From assembly GCF_947507565.1 (NCBI RefSeq), contig NC_089185.1, positions 2,542,001-2,606,000 on the forward strand: a stretch of DNA of 64,000 nucleotides, written 5' to 3'. The stretch is from Oscarella lobularis. Its lineage: Eukaryota; Porifera; Homoscleromorpha; Homosclerophorida; Oscarellidae. The notes under the pieces were generated by a model. That model ran no database searches, had not been told where the DNA came from, and was given only the letters and a program-made list of their open reading frames with translations. The first letter of the stretch is position 1, and the number at the start of each line of letters is the position of its first letter. Below, in pieces: positions 46,107 to 57,417 of this stretch. The position numbers were made by a program, and so were the translations under genes.

Positions 46107-47532
46107 ATGCAGTCCGCCGTGCTTACTCTTCTCCTTTCCTTCGCCTACTCCGCTCCTACATCTGACCTCGACCCGTCAACGCTTACGGGAGAAGCTTTGG
46201 TCAACTACGTAAACAGCCTCGATACGTCGTGGACGGCAACGACGGACAATTTCGCACCCGGCGTCAACCCGGACATTTACAAGACGGGTGGCTCCTTGGA
46301 CATCGACGATCCGCCAGGAAACGACACCGATATCATCGAATATCCGTTCAAAGTTCTCGACAGCGTACCGACGACGTTCGACGCGCGCGAAGCGTGGCCC
46401 AATTGCGCGGACGTCATCAGCACGATTCGCGATCAGGCGCAGTGCGGATGCTGTTGGGTAAGAAGCCCGCACCGGCTACAGAAAACGATACGTCCTCTTC
46501 CTCACGCATACATTATATTACAGGCAATCGCGGTCGCTGGCGCCATCAGTGATCGCATTTGCATTAACATGCACAAGCCGGTCTTAGTATCGACACAAGA
46601 CATCATGTCGTGCTGCCGTTATTGCGGTTACGGGTACGCGACATATGTTTCTTTATACGTTCTATAGAGTATATACTCCGTGTATAGGTGTCGCGGAGGT
46701 TGGCAATACAAGGCATGGTAAACGGGTTTCAACGCGATTTAGATGCATCAGTATAACCTGATTGTGCCCCCTAATCTATTCAGGCAATTCTACAAACAGT
46801 ACGGCGTCGTCAGTGGCGGTTTGTACGACAGTAAAGAGGGTTGCTCGCCCTATCCGTTTCCACCGTGCAATCACATATACAACACCTCACTGGAGTCGAA
46901 TAGAGAAAAAATGAAATTTTGCGGAAAACCCAACGTCTACTCGAACACGCCGAAATGTACGCGAACGTGCGAGGCCGGTTACACCGTTCCCTACGCGTCC
47001 GACAAGCACTTTGCTTACTACTATTACAAATTCACCAGCAGGCCAATGTCATATCGAGTGCTCTCAATTATGTCAGAGATCTACATTAGCGGATCTGTTA
47101 CCGCATCGTTCACGTTCTACGACGATTTATTCTACTATAAAAGCGGTAAGTCTTTATTGTCGAGTCGAGTGCTGAGGGGTCATATTCACCGGTGTCTAAA
47201 TTAGGCGTCTATCACCATACTTCTGGTAGAAAAATTTACGGTCACTGCGTCCGAATTATTGGATGGGGAACCGAAGGAGGCGTCGACTACTGGTACGTGC
47301 AAAAATATAGTTGGGTAGCTAGCCTACAAATAACCCTTTCAGGTTGATTGCCAACTCATTCAATACATTCTGGGGCGACGGAGGTAAGCCGCCGGCGACT
47401 TAACGTAATAAATGATTGCGCTTACGTCATCTATTTAATACGACAGGATATTTCAAAATGCGTCGTGGTACCAATGAGTGCGGCATTGAAAACTTGGTCA
47501 TTGCTGGCCTTCCACGACTGCCTGGGAAGTAG
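46107..47532 (+). CDS. Cathepsin B-like papain-family cysteine protease
   Basis: A secreted or lysosomal C1 protease precursor. Signal peptide [16 protein letters not shown], then a propeptide, then the mature start near [14 protein letters not shown]. The active-site segment is [10 protein letters not shown] joined by splicing to [15 protein letters not shown]; cathepsin B normally has CGSCWAF. A 30-nt micro-exon (46689-46718) encodes [10 protein letters not shown]. An occluding-loop region follows (PPCNHIYN...TPKCTRTC). The catalytic His is in [11 protein letters not shown] and the Asn in [14 protein letters not shown]. The C-terminus is [16 protein letters not shown]. Splice junctions maintain one frame. 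The occluding loop keeps one His where mammalian cathepsin B has two (CNHI versus CEHH), so exopeptidase activity may be altered. It lies between Frizzled-like genes A and B. Confidence 0.88.
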
Positions 47533-47588
47533 CAAGCCTAGCTAGTACGTAGATCGAGGTACCAACTGAACCTAGCTGACGATCATGC

Positions 47589-47970
47589 TCCTAATATTGC
47601 TTGCTGTGCTCTATGTTTTTGTCTGTCTCTGTTCGTCTAGTGATCGATGCACGTTATGATCTGCGCAGATGTTTTGGTAGGATGCGTTCGACGGAAGCGG
47701 CTTCGTTTCGCCTGTTCGACCCCCCTCGCGATCGCGGAGACGATCGGGTAGTGATTTCGAGCGAGGAAACAGCGAGAGAGATGGGTTGGAAGTTGCTTGG
47801 AACGTTTTTCGCGGCGGGCGTTACGCGAAGGGGTTCGCGCGATCGCTTTTCTTTACCTGTAGCCTTCGCCGTCGGTCGGTAACCTTTCGAAAGCGCGATG
47901 CTTTGTCCCGGCTAACGGAGAACGGAGAGTCGGAGACTGGACGTTCCGTGCATGCGCATCTTCGCAAGAT
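47589..47970. repeat. Segment R2, copy a
   Basis: Shares with 56566-56935 a block reading CTTGCTGTGCT...TCGTTTCGCCTGTTCGAC...GGTTGGAAGTT(A/G)CTTGGAACG. In frame, copy a begins with a signal-peptide-like MLLILLAVLYVFVCLCSSS but stops soon after. The conserved part encodes GDDR(V/A)VISSE and GWKLLGTFFAAGV in both copies, so it may derive from an exon. No complete gene was found. Confidence 0.65.
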
Positions 47971-48426
47971 CCGCCTTTGCCTTTGAGCGACGTCATTTGC
48001 TTTCATTTCACGACGTCTAAATATCACGTAGAAAATATATAATTTCTACAACTCTTACTACACTGTACAGTGCAGCTTCAAGCTCTCAATGAGTTGGCGC
48101 CAATATATCTATGTATAGTCCCGTTATTGCGAACGCTGTTTATAATTTTCAGTCTAAATTTCAAAAGTCTTCTCACAATTAGCTAGCAGGCGTTCTTTTA
48201 CCAGTTTTAATTAGATAAATTAATAAAGAGGTCACTTTGAAAGAAGGAGGAGTGACATGACCATGATGAAGTCGACGTAGAGAAAGCGACAGAGACAACA
48301 GATCATGATGCGCGCATGCACTCGATAGGGCAATTTCAACGGCTACAGTATCGTTGCCGCTACAATTTCTGTACATCTTTCCAAATAATCTTTCAAGTAG
48401 TCGCTGCTAGCGGAAAATTCAAACGA
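47971..48426. other. Upstream flank of Frizzled-like gene B
   Basis: Non-coding. An in-frame ATG at 48316 could extend gene B by 37 residues. It lacks the 41-bp block found upstream of genes A and C. Confidence 0.45.
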
Positions 48427-50607
48427 ATGCAGAGGAAAACGATTAAGCTGATTGGCCACGGACTTGGCCTCATAGTTTTGTTCATTCTCACCGCTATGCC
48501 CATCTGCGTATATCTCTTACCAATGAGCTCGACCGTAAGGCTCGCCTGTAGTTTACCGTATATATACGTCGCACGAATGCATGCATGCATGCTTTCCAAG
48601 AAAGGGCGAAACCAAAACCCCATGCATGCAGATAACCAAACTCGGATCATCACTAACGTTCTTCGTTTACAGGACATGAATCAAGCGACGGCATCTTGTC
48701 AACGAATACCCATTATTCTCCTAAACCGATCTGTATGCAGTTCGGTGTTTCCTCTTTGGACTTCGGATGAGTATAGAAACCGAAACATTTCTGTGTCTGG
48801 ATGCGGATATTTCACCAAGGCCGAGGAAGACTTCCGCTTTCTTAGAACACTGCTACCTGAAATTGCGGACGAGGCTGAAATTATGTCGCTTCTTTGTCAT
48901 TTCGCTTTCAAGGACTGCGAAGAATATGCTAATAACAGCGAGTCGTCAGACGACGGTATTATACTCCGACTTTCAAAATACCTCGAAAAGTTTTCAAAAA
49001 TTGATATCGCTGATTTCCTGTCTCTGCTTGAGACTCATGAGTGGTGCCTAACTATTCCCAAGGGTGATAGAGGCGACCTACGGTGCAAACAAGAAAACAT
49101 CTCAGAAGCAGGAATCTGTCACAAGCCTCTATTACCTACACTTGCCAAAAACGCTCAAGAGCGCTGCCTCTACTGTTCTCCCCCGTGCCATGAGCAACCG
49201 TGGAAGACTGGTGCTACAATCTTCAGCGCTTCGCTTCGCGTTTCGGTCGCAATTTACGGGATTTGCATAGTCGTTGTATTTGTAACATGGGCGAAAGCAG
49301 CAAACCCGTATGCAAAAATCTAATCTAATTAAATAATTCGTGCGTTTTAGGTTCGGCTATCAATCTATCACCACTTTATTTTTAATTGCATCGGTATTTC
49401 TATATTGTAAGATTACAAACAAAACACGCAGGACCAAGTTAGCTATATGATATATCATGCATCCTGTAGGCTGCGGTGTAACGATTCCAGCTGTTATGGG
49501 ACAGAAATGGATTTTCTGTAAACACGCGAGCTTAATTGACTCTTGGATTGATCCGACTACAGCTTGCCATGCTCAAGGTAAGAAGACTTTTTATTTTGGC
49601 AAGCATGCATTCACTTCATGTTGTAATCTTTCAGGATTATTAATATCATTTGCCACTCTATCGTTTTGGATGTGGTGGCTAAGTTCGGTTTTTAATGCCG
49701 TTATGACAGTGCCGAAAAAAGCTAATCTCGACTCTGGACGCCAAATGAGATTATTCTGCGTTCAGTTGACTCTATCGCTCATTGTTCCCGGAGGACAGCT
49801 TGCTTTCTCTCTTATTAAGGATGTGAAATACGTCAGAATAATGCCTTACACACCTTATTGCGGGCAAACGTCGCTTTCGTCGTTTTTCTACTCATACACG
49901 CTGCCAGCTAACGTTATCATTATGTGTGGAACAATCATGTCTTTTTTCGTAATGGTAAAAGTACATCAGGTAAGGCACTGCATGTGGCTCTAAAACTTTG
50001 AAGATCTTACGTTTGCTTTACTAAGGCAAAGAGAACGGAGTGTCAGGGCTTGTACGTCAACAACAAATTCGCTGAAGCCTGGGCGCTCGTTCAAAAGCGG
50101 TTCTTTTTCTTATCTATTCTTCAACCTCTGGCTTTCGCTTCGCAGATGGTGACAGATATAATTTATGCTAAAAAGACGCTGAAAACTATAGTCGAGTGCT
50201 TGGGCAGCTCTAATCAGACAGTGATAAATCGCTGCTTATCTAATTACGAAGCCAACCTTGGTTGGTTTGCTTCTGGAATGCTAAATCTCAGCTTTATGGC
50301 CGTATTCTTTTTTGCTTTTGTGACCTACTGCCTTATACCAAAGTCAAGAAGAAAGTTTTGGCTCCAATTATGGAGAAAATGCAAAAAAAGACAATTCCGC
50401 AAGAGACGCAACGATGATACGACAGAACGTCCAACAGCAGAGACGTCTCTATTTCCATCATCAACGGTATCGGATAAAGCCTCTTTGTGGGAAAAACGTA
50501 CAAGAAGACAAATCTCCAGACAAAGTTGCGATACATCGACGAAACTTGAACATTCAAGCGCTATTACACCACTTTTTCCGTCTCCAACAACTTCGGAAGA
50601 TGATTAA
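48427..50607 (+). CDS. Divergent Frizzled-like seven-pass receptor, copy B
   Basis: Six exons with the same phases as copy A: 48427-48534, 48673-49307, 49351-49406, 49470-49577, 49635-49969, 50026-50607 (607 residues; an in-frame upstream ATG at 48316 is possible). N-terminal hydrophobic anchor LIGHGLGLIVLFILTAMPI, then a CRD-like region with SVSGCGYFTKAEEDF, LLCHFAFKDC and YCSPPC, then seven helices (TGATIFSASLRVSVAIYG; FGYQS; WMWWLSS; PGGQLAFSL; VIIMCGTIMSFFVM; a last helix ending FVTYCLIPK). The post-TM7 segment reads KSRRKFW. The tail carries the family motif TSLFPSSTVS and then a second copy, ITPLFPSPTTSE, linked by a repeated RRQISRQSCDTST segment. It is the most diverged of the three copies and looks intact. 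Confidence 0.8.
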
Positions 50608-50898
50608 TTATAATTAACTGAAACTGACTCGTCGCCGTGATTAACGCAGGAAATCGAAACTACGATAGCCTCGCTTTGCCAAGCATTGCTGTTTACGTTT
50701 GCTGTAGCTGCATGAGCATGTCGTCATCTAATTAAGTTTCCGTAACCCTCGGTCCCCATGCACTGGCAAAGTCCCCGAGTCCCTTATGCCGCGGCCTGGG
50801 ACGCTCCCGGCATCATGACGCATGACTCATCTAAGACATCGACTCTTAGTTTGGCATACTGATCATCTTCTCTCGGTCACCGATCCGCAACTACTAGT

Positions 50899-53076
50899 AT
50901 GAAATGGCATTACACTGTCTGTGTGGCAGTTCTGAGCGCTGCCATTGCTTTCTTTGCCGCTGTTCTTGACACAAACCGGTACCTGGACAAATGCGGCGAG
51001 TTCAACGACTCTTCTGGACAAACGATCGACGGAAAATACGTCTGTTGGTCCAACAACGTCACATCCATCGGGGAAATGCCGGGGAATGTTTGGCGGTTAG
51101 GCTGGGGGCGAAGTGAGCCCGCGTGGATTTATTTCTGCCTGCTTTACGTTGTTTTCACCATTGTGCACATAACTACATTAACGTACAGAATGATAGACAG
51201 ACGAAGGTACGAAAAGGAAATAGGTGACTACAAGAAATGTGACTCTTTGCCCATGAACTTCTCGGCCGAAAGCTCTCATATCAAAGCGACAGAACTGCGC
51301 CGTCTTTGTTTAGTATTGCTGTTTCTCACAGTTTTAGTGATACTATTTCAGTGTATTGAGGTTGGGAAGACCATGCTTTGCCAAAGACCAAAGGGAGAGT
51401 TTTGGTATCATGTGCTTGCGGCAATTAGCATGCTTTGCCAAGGTAAGACAGCTTGATGACTGCATGCTAGTGCATGCCAGCAAAGCAAAAGCTCTCGTTT
51501 TCAAAAATATTAGAAGTAGCACCATGCAGACTCAAAGGCAAAACTGTATAGGGAGTCCCTATAATAGTCAGAGTCCCCGGCGTTGCCTTATCTAATTCGA
51601 GTCTTAATGTAGGCTCTTCCTTAACTGATATACTGCTTTTTCGTTACAGGAGCTCAACTTTATTACGAAGTACAGTACCTTCGGGACATACGACGGCCTT
51701 TCACTGACCCTCTAAAAGCGACTTTCTACATAATGGCTGCATACAACCTAATTCGCTGGGGTGATACTATTGCGAATTCACTGTGTAAAGAGGATAACGA
51801 CAACGGCGAAATACTTGGCTATGAGGTATGGAAAGCACTGAGACCTATACTGAGATCGTCAATAGTTTTCTTCCGAATATTATCAGCGTCAATATATTTT
51901 ACCCTGCCACTACTAGAAGATGAAAAAAAAGTAGAAATAGTAGGCCGCTCTCTCCAAGTGCCAGCCATTCAAAAACGAATCGCCGGGCTAGCCAACTACA
52001 TGGTGAACATAGCCACGTCAAGCATCAGTGGAAATCGGGAGAATACAAAGCTCAGAAAGCGAGTATGCGAGCAGCATCTAAACTGCTTTCGAGTTGCGAG
52101 CAGAGTCTACTTCTCTTATTCGGCTACAACAGCGGGCCAACGACGTCTTACTGACACCCTATCATCGCTTTCATTTCTTGGAATTCTTGTCGTCATTTTG
52201 CCCAGTTTTGCGTATGCAGCTCTGCATCATACCGAAGGGTCCGATGAGTCAAAGTATGCAGTGCAAGCTACATTGAGCAGCGTCTCTTCACTTCTCTGCA
52301 TGTGGTGTCTAGCTATTATTCCTCAATGGAAAAGTCGAGATAACAGACTGACGACAAACGTCGATCCGTTTCAAGAGCGTCTAAGCCGAAGGTGGGTGCT
52401 TGAACCGGAAGTGATTACTATAACACTCTTTGGCGTGTCGGCAACTATACTGGAAATACTGTACTGTGTTTTTGCACATGAACTTAAGGCAAAAGATGAA
52501 GTCAAAAATGTTGCTACAGCTACCTCTGCTGCCACAGCTCTAGACTGTAGTCTGCAGATGCTGCTACTACTCATGGTGATGTTCAGAAAGAAACTAAAGA
52601 AAACCATAACCAGAGGGAAGTACATAGCTACAACGTATGCTTTGGCGCTGCTATTCTGCATCTCTCTAAGTTCAATAATTTTGAATATGCAAAGAGAAGA
52701 AATGGACGAATTCGTTAAAGAGAAGTCCGTGCTGCACGGATTCATGGCTCTGGCGGTTGATTTTCGTGTTCATTCAGCCTTTATTAATTTTTCGATGCTA
52801 AAAGAATTCGTCGAACGACGATTTCCAGAAGGACTGGAAGTATATGACATTGAAGCAGAGCACGAAAGAGGAGAACCGCTATTTGTTAGCAGTTACGGCG
52901 CTATGGACAGCTCAGCCCTAACCTGTAAGGGTCCAGGATGCACAAATCCCGTCTACCCGGGACCAGAACCGTATATGGTTTGCAAAATGTGTAGACAGGC
53001 CTGTTGCAAAGACTGCTGTGAAATCCTGTTTTCAAAAACTGGAATTTGCAGTTGCGCATTTCAGATGCCCAATTGA
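50899..53076 (+). CDS. 12-pass membrane protein, tentatively otopetrin-like
   Basis: Two exons, 50899-51442 and 51650-53076, join in frame to 656 residues. I count about twelve hydrophobic helices, e.g. VCVAVLSAAIAFFAAV, WIYFCLLYVVFTIVH, LCLVLLFLTVLVILF, SFLGILVVILPSFAYAA, YALALLFCISLSSIIL. A late FRVHSAFINFSMLKEF resembles the C-terminal part of otopetrin proton channels; with the 12-helix count this is only a tentative assignment. After the last helix comes a Cys-rich tail (CKGPGCTNP...CKMCRQACCKDCC) that may bind zinc. Loop one holds an extracellular-type Cys segment (DKCGEFNDSSG). AATAAA lies at 53132-53137. A frameshifted partial copy lies at 61326-61680 on the other strand. Confidence 0.6.
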
Positions 53077-53176
53077 TACTTATTACTACTGTTGACTTGT
53101 ACTGCATTTGTAGCCACCTAGTTTTAGAAGAAATAAATTCAAAGCGAAGGTGGCACCTGTGAATCGGTGAGGTGCG

Positions 53177-53250
53177 GTTATCCACAGAAATGAACCAGAG
53201 GTAAAGCCAGGTAAAACACATTTCGTATGCGGTTCATTTCTGCGGATAAC
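53177..53250. repeat. 20-bp inverted repeat (hairpin) downstream of the 12-pass gene
   Basis: GTTATCCACAGAAATGAACC (53177-53196) pairs with GGTTCATTTCTGCGGATAAC (53231-53250) with one mismatch and a 34-nt loop. It lies about 100 bp past the stop and 40 bp past the AATAAA. It may be a tiny inverted-repeat element or a structured RNA; there is no further evidence. Confidence 0.7.
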
Positions 53251-53257
53251 AAATAGT

Positions 53258-53700
53258 GTCATTTTTTTCTATTCCGACTGCGGGGCCCCCTTTTGCAGGA
53301 TCGATACACATCTTTGCTGCAGTCAGTGCAGTGGTTTTTAAAGCTTTTAGAGCTAGGACGCGCTCATCAAAGGTCTCTACCGCAAGGCCCACTGGTCTGT
53401 CCGCTCCTGAGAGACGTTGAGCTTACTTTTCGCACCAGATCCTATCTGTGCCAGTCGGTGGAAGCGCTGCGCGTTGCTCGAAGAAAGTTGCACGCGGCAA
53501 GAACACCTGTGTAGAAGCACGGATAGAAGACGGACAATCTTAATACGGGCACTCGCGCATGCGGTCGACTAATGCACAAAAATTGTCAAAATAATGCAAA
53601 ATTTCACAAGTAAATGAAATCAATTAATTAATGTCAGTCTATTTGAGACTCTGTGTACGTTGAAGTTTTGCATTATTTTTAATTTTCCCGGCGCGATCGC
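53258..53700. other. Intergenic region, nothing recognised
   Basis: A plus-strand frame at 53293-53514 has no motif. The following A/T-rich stretch has no repeat or RNA gene that I recognise. From about 53700 the sequence becomes the duplicated upstream region of the Frizzled-like genes. Confidence 0.4.
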
Positions 53701-54248
53701 ATCATGACCAAGGCTTGCTGCCGGTACTTCGCAGTAAAACCAAGGATTCGCATGTGGAAACAAATCTAAGTCGTATGCATGTTAGAGCTAGTCTAAGCGT
53801 ATACGGACATCCGGACTACTCGAAAGCGACACACAAATTATAGATAACGCCTATTTACGAACTTGAAACTTAGCCAAAATTTGCTCCCGGCCACCTCGCG
53901 TAGCTGAGGTGAGAGTGCACCGAGCCCCTAGCTCCCTCCGTGGTACAGTCACAGCGTCACATCTTTCATATAGACACAAAATTTAGTCAAAATTTGGCTG
54001 AATCCACGCTGTTTGAGTTTCTCAGTTGATGCTCGCCTTCTGCCCTGGAGCCGAGTTTCATGCACCTTGAAAGGAAGAGGTAAACTTAGTCGTCGCAGAT
54101 AAGGGGGAGCTTTCATCTAGCTGTTCCCGCGGCGACCGGATCAACCAAACCAAATAAAAAGAAAGACGGCGCGGCAACGCCTTCATTTTTACTCAAGCCT
54201 AACTAGAGCCTCTTTTTGCACTCAGCATTTAACTTGTGGCTTGTGCAA

Positions 54249-56378
54249 ATGGAAGCGCTCAGAACAACGACGGGCACCAGCAGTCTCTACAGAAGTCGGT
54301 TGATAAGAATTTGCACTCAACTAAAACTAATTGCCTTTGGATTGGGCCTTATTGGTCTGTTTGTACTAACCGCTACACCGATCTATGTTTTCTTCTCCGA
54401 ACCGCTGAAGTTGCCTGTAAGCATTGGGTGAGGGGCTGCTTCGAAGTCACCAACCGATATAGACGCGAGATCGTTGCGAACATGCACATGGGCGGGATAT
54501 ACGCAGTCTACGATAGTTCCCACACGGCTTTCACTGGCTGCTTAATTTTCACAGGAAATCGGTCACGAATCAGAAACTTCCTCCTCGTGTGAACTCGTCT
54601 CCACTAATCAATTGAACAGTTCTGTGTGCAGATCGACGTTTCTTCATTGGAGCATAAACAAATCGGCAAACAAAACAATTTATGAAAACATTTCCGTGTC
54701 TAGCTGTGGAAACTTTGAAAAGGTTGAACGAGATTTGGAAACTGCCCAGAACTTGGTTGTTAAAAACCTGCCAACACTTATGCCGCTTCTTTGTCACTAT
54801 GCTTTCGATAAATGCACTAAAGACATCGGTCACGACAAGTTATCAAAAACTAAAGCCATTTGCGCTGAAATCTCAAAACTCAAAATAAAAAATATACTCA
54901 AAATAGCGCCTTTTCTTCATATCTCCTGCCTGTCAATTCCCAAATGCATGAGAAATGAGTCACAAGGGAGTAACATTTCAAGCTGTCCAACGCCTCTCAT
55001 ACCTACACGTACCAAATTTGCGCGAACGTTCGGCCTATACTGCTCTCCCCCGTGTGATCAGCCAACTTCGAAAACAGGTGCAACAATCTTTAAGATTATA
55101 CTGTACGTTTCAGTGTTAATCCACTGGACTTGTATTGCTGTCGTATTGATTACGTGGATAAAAGCAAAGAATCTGTATGCATCAAAACTCCCTCGCAGTA
55201 GCCGAACTGAGTGAATGCTTCTTAGGTTTAGCTATCAGTCGGTGACGAGTGTATTTTCAACTGGAGCATTAGTTCTATATAGTAAGTAGCGATCGCAATA
55301 CTCTTGACCAGCTAGGACTTGGCTCTTTTCTTCACTACATAGGCAGTGCAATAACAATTCCAGCCATTTTGGGCGAAAAAAAGACTTACTGCAAATACGA
55401 CAGTCAGTTTGATTCTTTTGTTTACCCAACTACAATCTGCCACATTCAAGGTACGAAACTTTGCTAACTTTTTATGCTCCCCTATGTTATATACATTTCA
55501 GGGTTACTCTTTCAGTTTGGCTATGTCTCTTTCTTGTTTTGGTGGCTCTGTTCTGTGGCAAATTCAGTTTTGACAGTGGACAATTTGGCCATAAAAGTCA
55601 AAAGAAGCTTTTCTTTTTTCAGCTGATCCTGTCGTTAATTCTACCTAGCGGACAGCTTGCTGTTTCTCTGATACATGGCATGCAATACACGAGAGCATCG
55701 CCCTACGCGATCTTTTGCGTTTCCCCCTCAGGTTTCTGGCACTTTTATTCCTATGTGGTGCCCGCTGACATTTTGATTCTGTGCGGAACAGTTATGTCTG
55801 TTTACGTTATGGTCAAACTGAGTCAGGTGAGAAAGAAACTCTTCTAAACTATTGAAACGCCATAACGCTTCTCTACAAAGGCTAAGAAAACGAGCGTTTG
55901 CCATCTATCCGTTGGAAAACGGCAAGAAGTCGCCGAAGCGTATGCGCTCGTTCAAAAGAGGTTCCTGCTCCTGTCTATACTTATTCCCCTGATTTTCGCC
56001 TGGATCGGCGCTACAATTACAATTTACGGCCACGGTTTGTCGACAGGTTTAGCCTCCTGCATAGGCAGAAATAACGGGACAAACCTAAATGAATGCATTT
56101 TAAAGCTCGCGGAAAAAGCCGGCTGGCCCGTCTCCTTGCTCTTTAATTTCGTCGTAAGCGACATCGTTTCAATTGCCTTCGTCGCTTATTGCCTTCTTCC
56201 AAAACCGGCAAGAGCCGTCTGGTCACAGTTGTGGAGAAAATGTAGAAGAAGACAAATCGCCGAACAAAGCTGCGATACGTCGACGGGACTTGAACATCCG
56301 AGCGCTACAACACCCCTTTTTCCGTCTTCAACGACTTTGGAAGATGCTGTATTAAGTGAAACTGACTCGTCGTCGTAA
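54249..56378 (+). pseudogene. Frizzled-like copy C, broken by a 10-bp deletion
   Basis: Closest relative of copy A, with the same six exons: 54249-54416, 54555-55174, 55226-55281, 55343-55450, 55502-55826, 55881-56378. CRD-like region, seven helices and tail (TTPLFPSSTTLED) are recognisable throughout. In exon 5, at about 55578/55579, ten bases present in copy A (41811-41820 region) are missing after TTGACAGTG. The frame then reaches TGA at 55624-55626, inside the stretch encoding the loop before TM4. Exon 5 is otherwise open in the original frame, and copy B is in frame at this place, so the change is a recent frameshift. Its TATA-like box is also degraded. Either a young pseudogene or an allele making a truncated CRD-TM1-3 protein. 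Confidence 0.85.
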
Positions 56379-56565
56379 AGCCGCAGGAATTGGAGATCTA
56401 GCATGCAATCGCTTCGCTAGGTGTTGGTGTTTGAGATTGATGTAGTTGCATGTGCCAGCTGAATGCTAGAAATGAGAGCGACAAACCCAATCGAATTCCT
56501 CTTTTCTGTCTCTTGCATAGCCATAGGTTTTCCACTGCAAGACTTAATTGGACAGCTGAAGCTTA
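56379..56565. repeat. 3' flank duplicated with gene A
   Basis: Shares GATGTAGTTGCATGTGC and TCTTGCATAGCCATAGGTTTTCCAC with 42680-42770 downstream of gene A. This marks the right end of the A/C duplication. Confidence 0.65.
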
Positions 56566-56935
56566 CGCTCCTAATCAATTTGCTTGCTGTGCTTGCTGTT
56601 CTTGTCTGTCTCACTCTGGCAGCCTACTAGTGGCGCTTCGTTTCGCCTGTTCGACGCCGTGGCGATAGCGGAGACGATCGCGCAGTGATTTCGAGTGAGA
56701 AAACAGCGAAGGAGACGGGTTGGAAGTTACTTGGAACGTTTTTCGCGGCGGGCGTCGCGCCTTCGATGCGATATCGCCGTCGTTAGCTTTCGAAAGATTT
56801 GTCTCTTCAAAGACAACGACTCATTTGGGTCGACCGCTAACGGATCCCTCGGATCGCGAAAGATTCCTGCCTTGGACCGGAGCAGACCCATAGCTACGTT
56901 CCAAATGCGCATGCGCATCTTCACAAGATCCGTCA
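56566..56935. repeat. Segment R2, copy b
   Basis: Counterpart of 47589-47970. It has a hydrophobic-coding LLAVLAVLVCLTLAA stretch, then an in-frame stop, then the conserved GDDRAVISSE and GWKLLGTFFAAGV coding pattern. Confidence 0.65.
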
Positions 56936-57126
56936 AATAATTTCAACTGCAAAAGTACGACAGTCAATTATTTGCCATGTTCAAGGTATAGCAGTTTAAT
57001 TGCTCGTTACTCGTTCAGTTTGGCTACATACAGTATACTTAATTCATTTGTTACACTCCTTTGACCAGGCTCGGTCCGTCCTCCATTATGAAAAATTTAT
57101 TTTATTGAAGTCCCTAAGTTCATTCC

Positions 57127-57335
57127 CTGTACGGCTTCGATTCGCCACTGTACGGCTTTAGTCATGACTTCTCCGTCGAACGCTTCCATCTTCTCTTGGC
57201 TCTTGTGCGTATTGATCGTCAGTGCGCTAGCTATAGCTCGCAATAGTGCTCGTCGTTCGTCCCCCCAACGCGTCGGTATGACGACCATCGCACCAGATTC
57301 TATCAACGCAAAACCGATGGTCTACGCGAGAACAG
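57127..57335 (+). pseudogene. Truncated duplicate of the sulfotransferase 5' end
   Basis: Matches 35865-36062, the leader and about the first 50 codons of the sulfotransferase at 35903. It encodes the anchor helix region (SNASIFSWL.CVLIVSALAI), with a small insertion after SALAI that shifts spacing. Similarity stops just after VYAR. No catalytic PAPS-binding part follows. Confidence 0.88.
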
Positions 57336-57417
57336 ACCTGAATTCTAAGCAAGCAACGACATTAATAACTAATCAATTAATTAAATCGCCGAAACAACAG
57401 CAACAACAAAGACAAAA

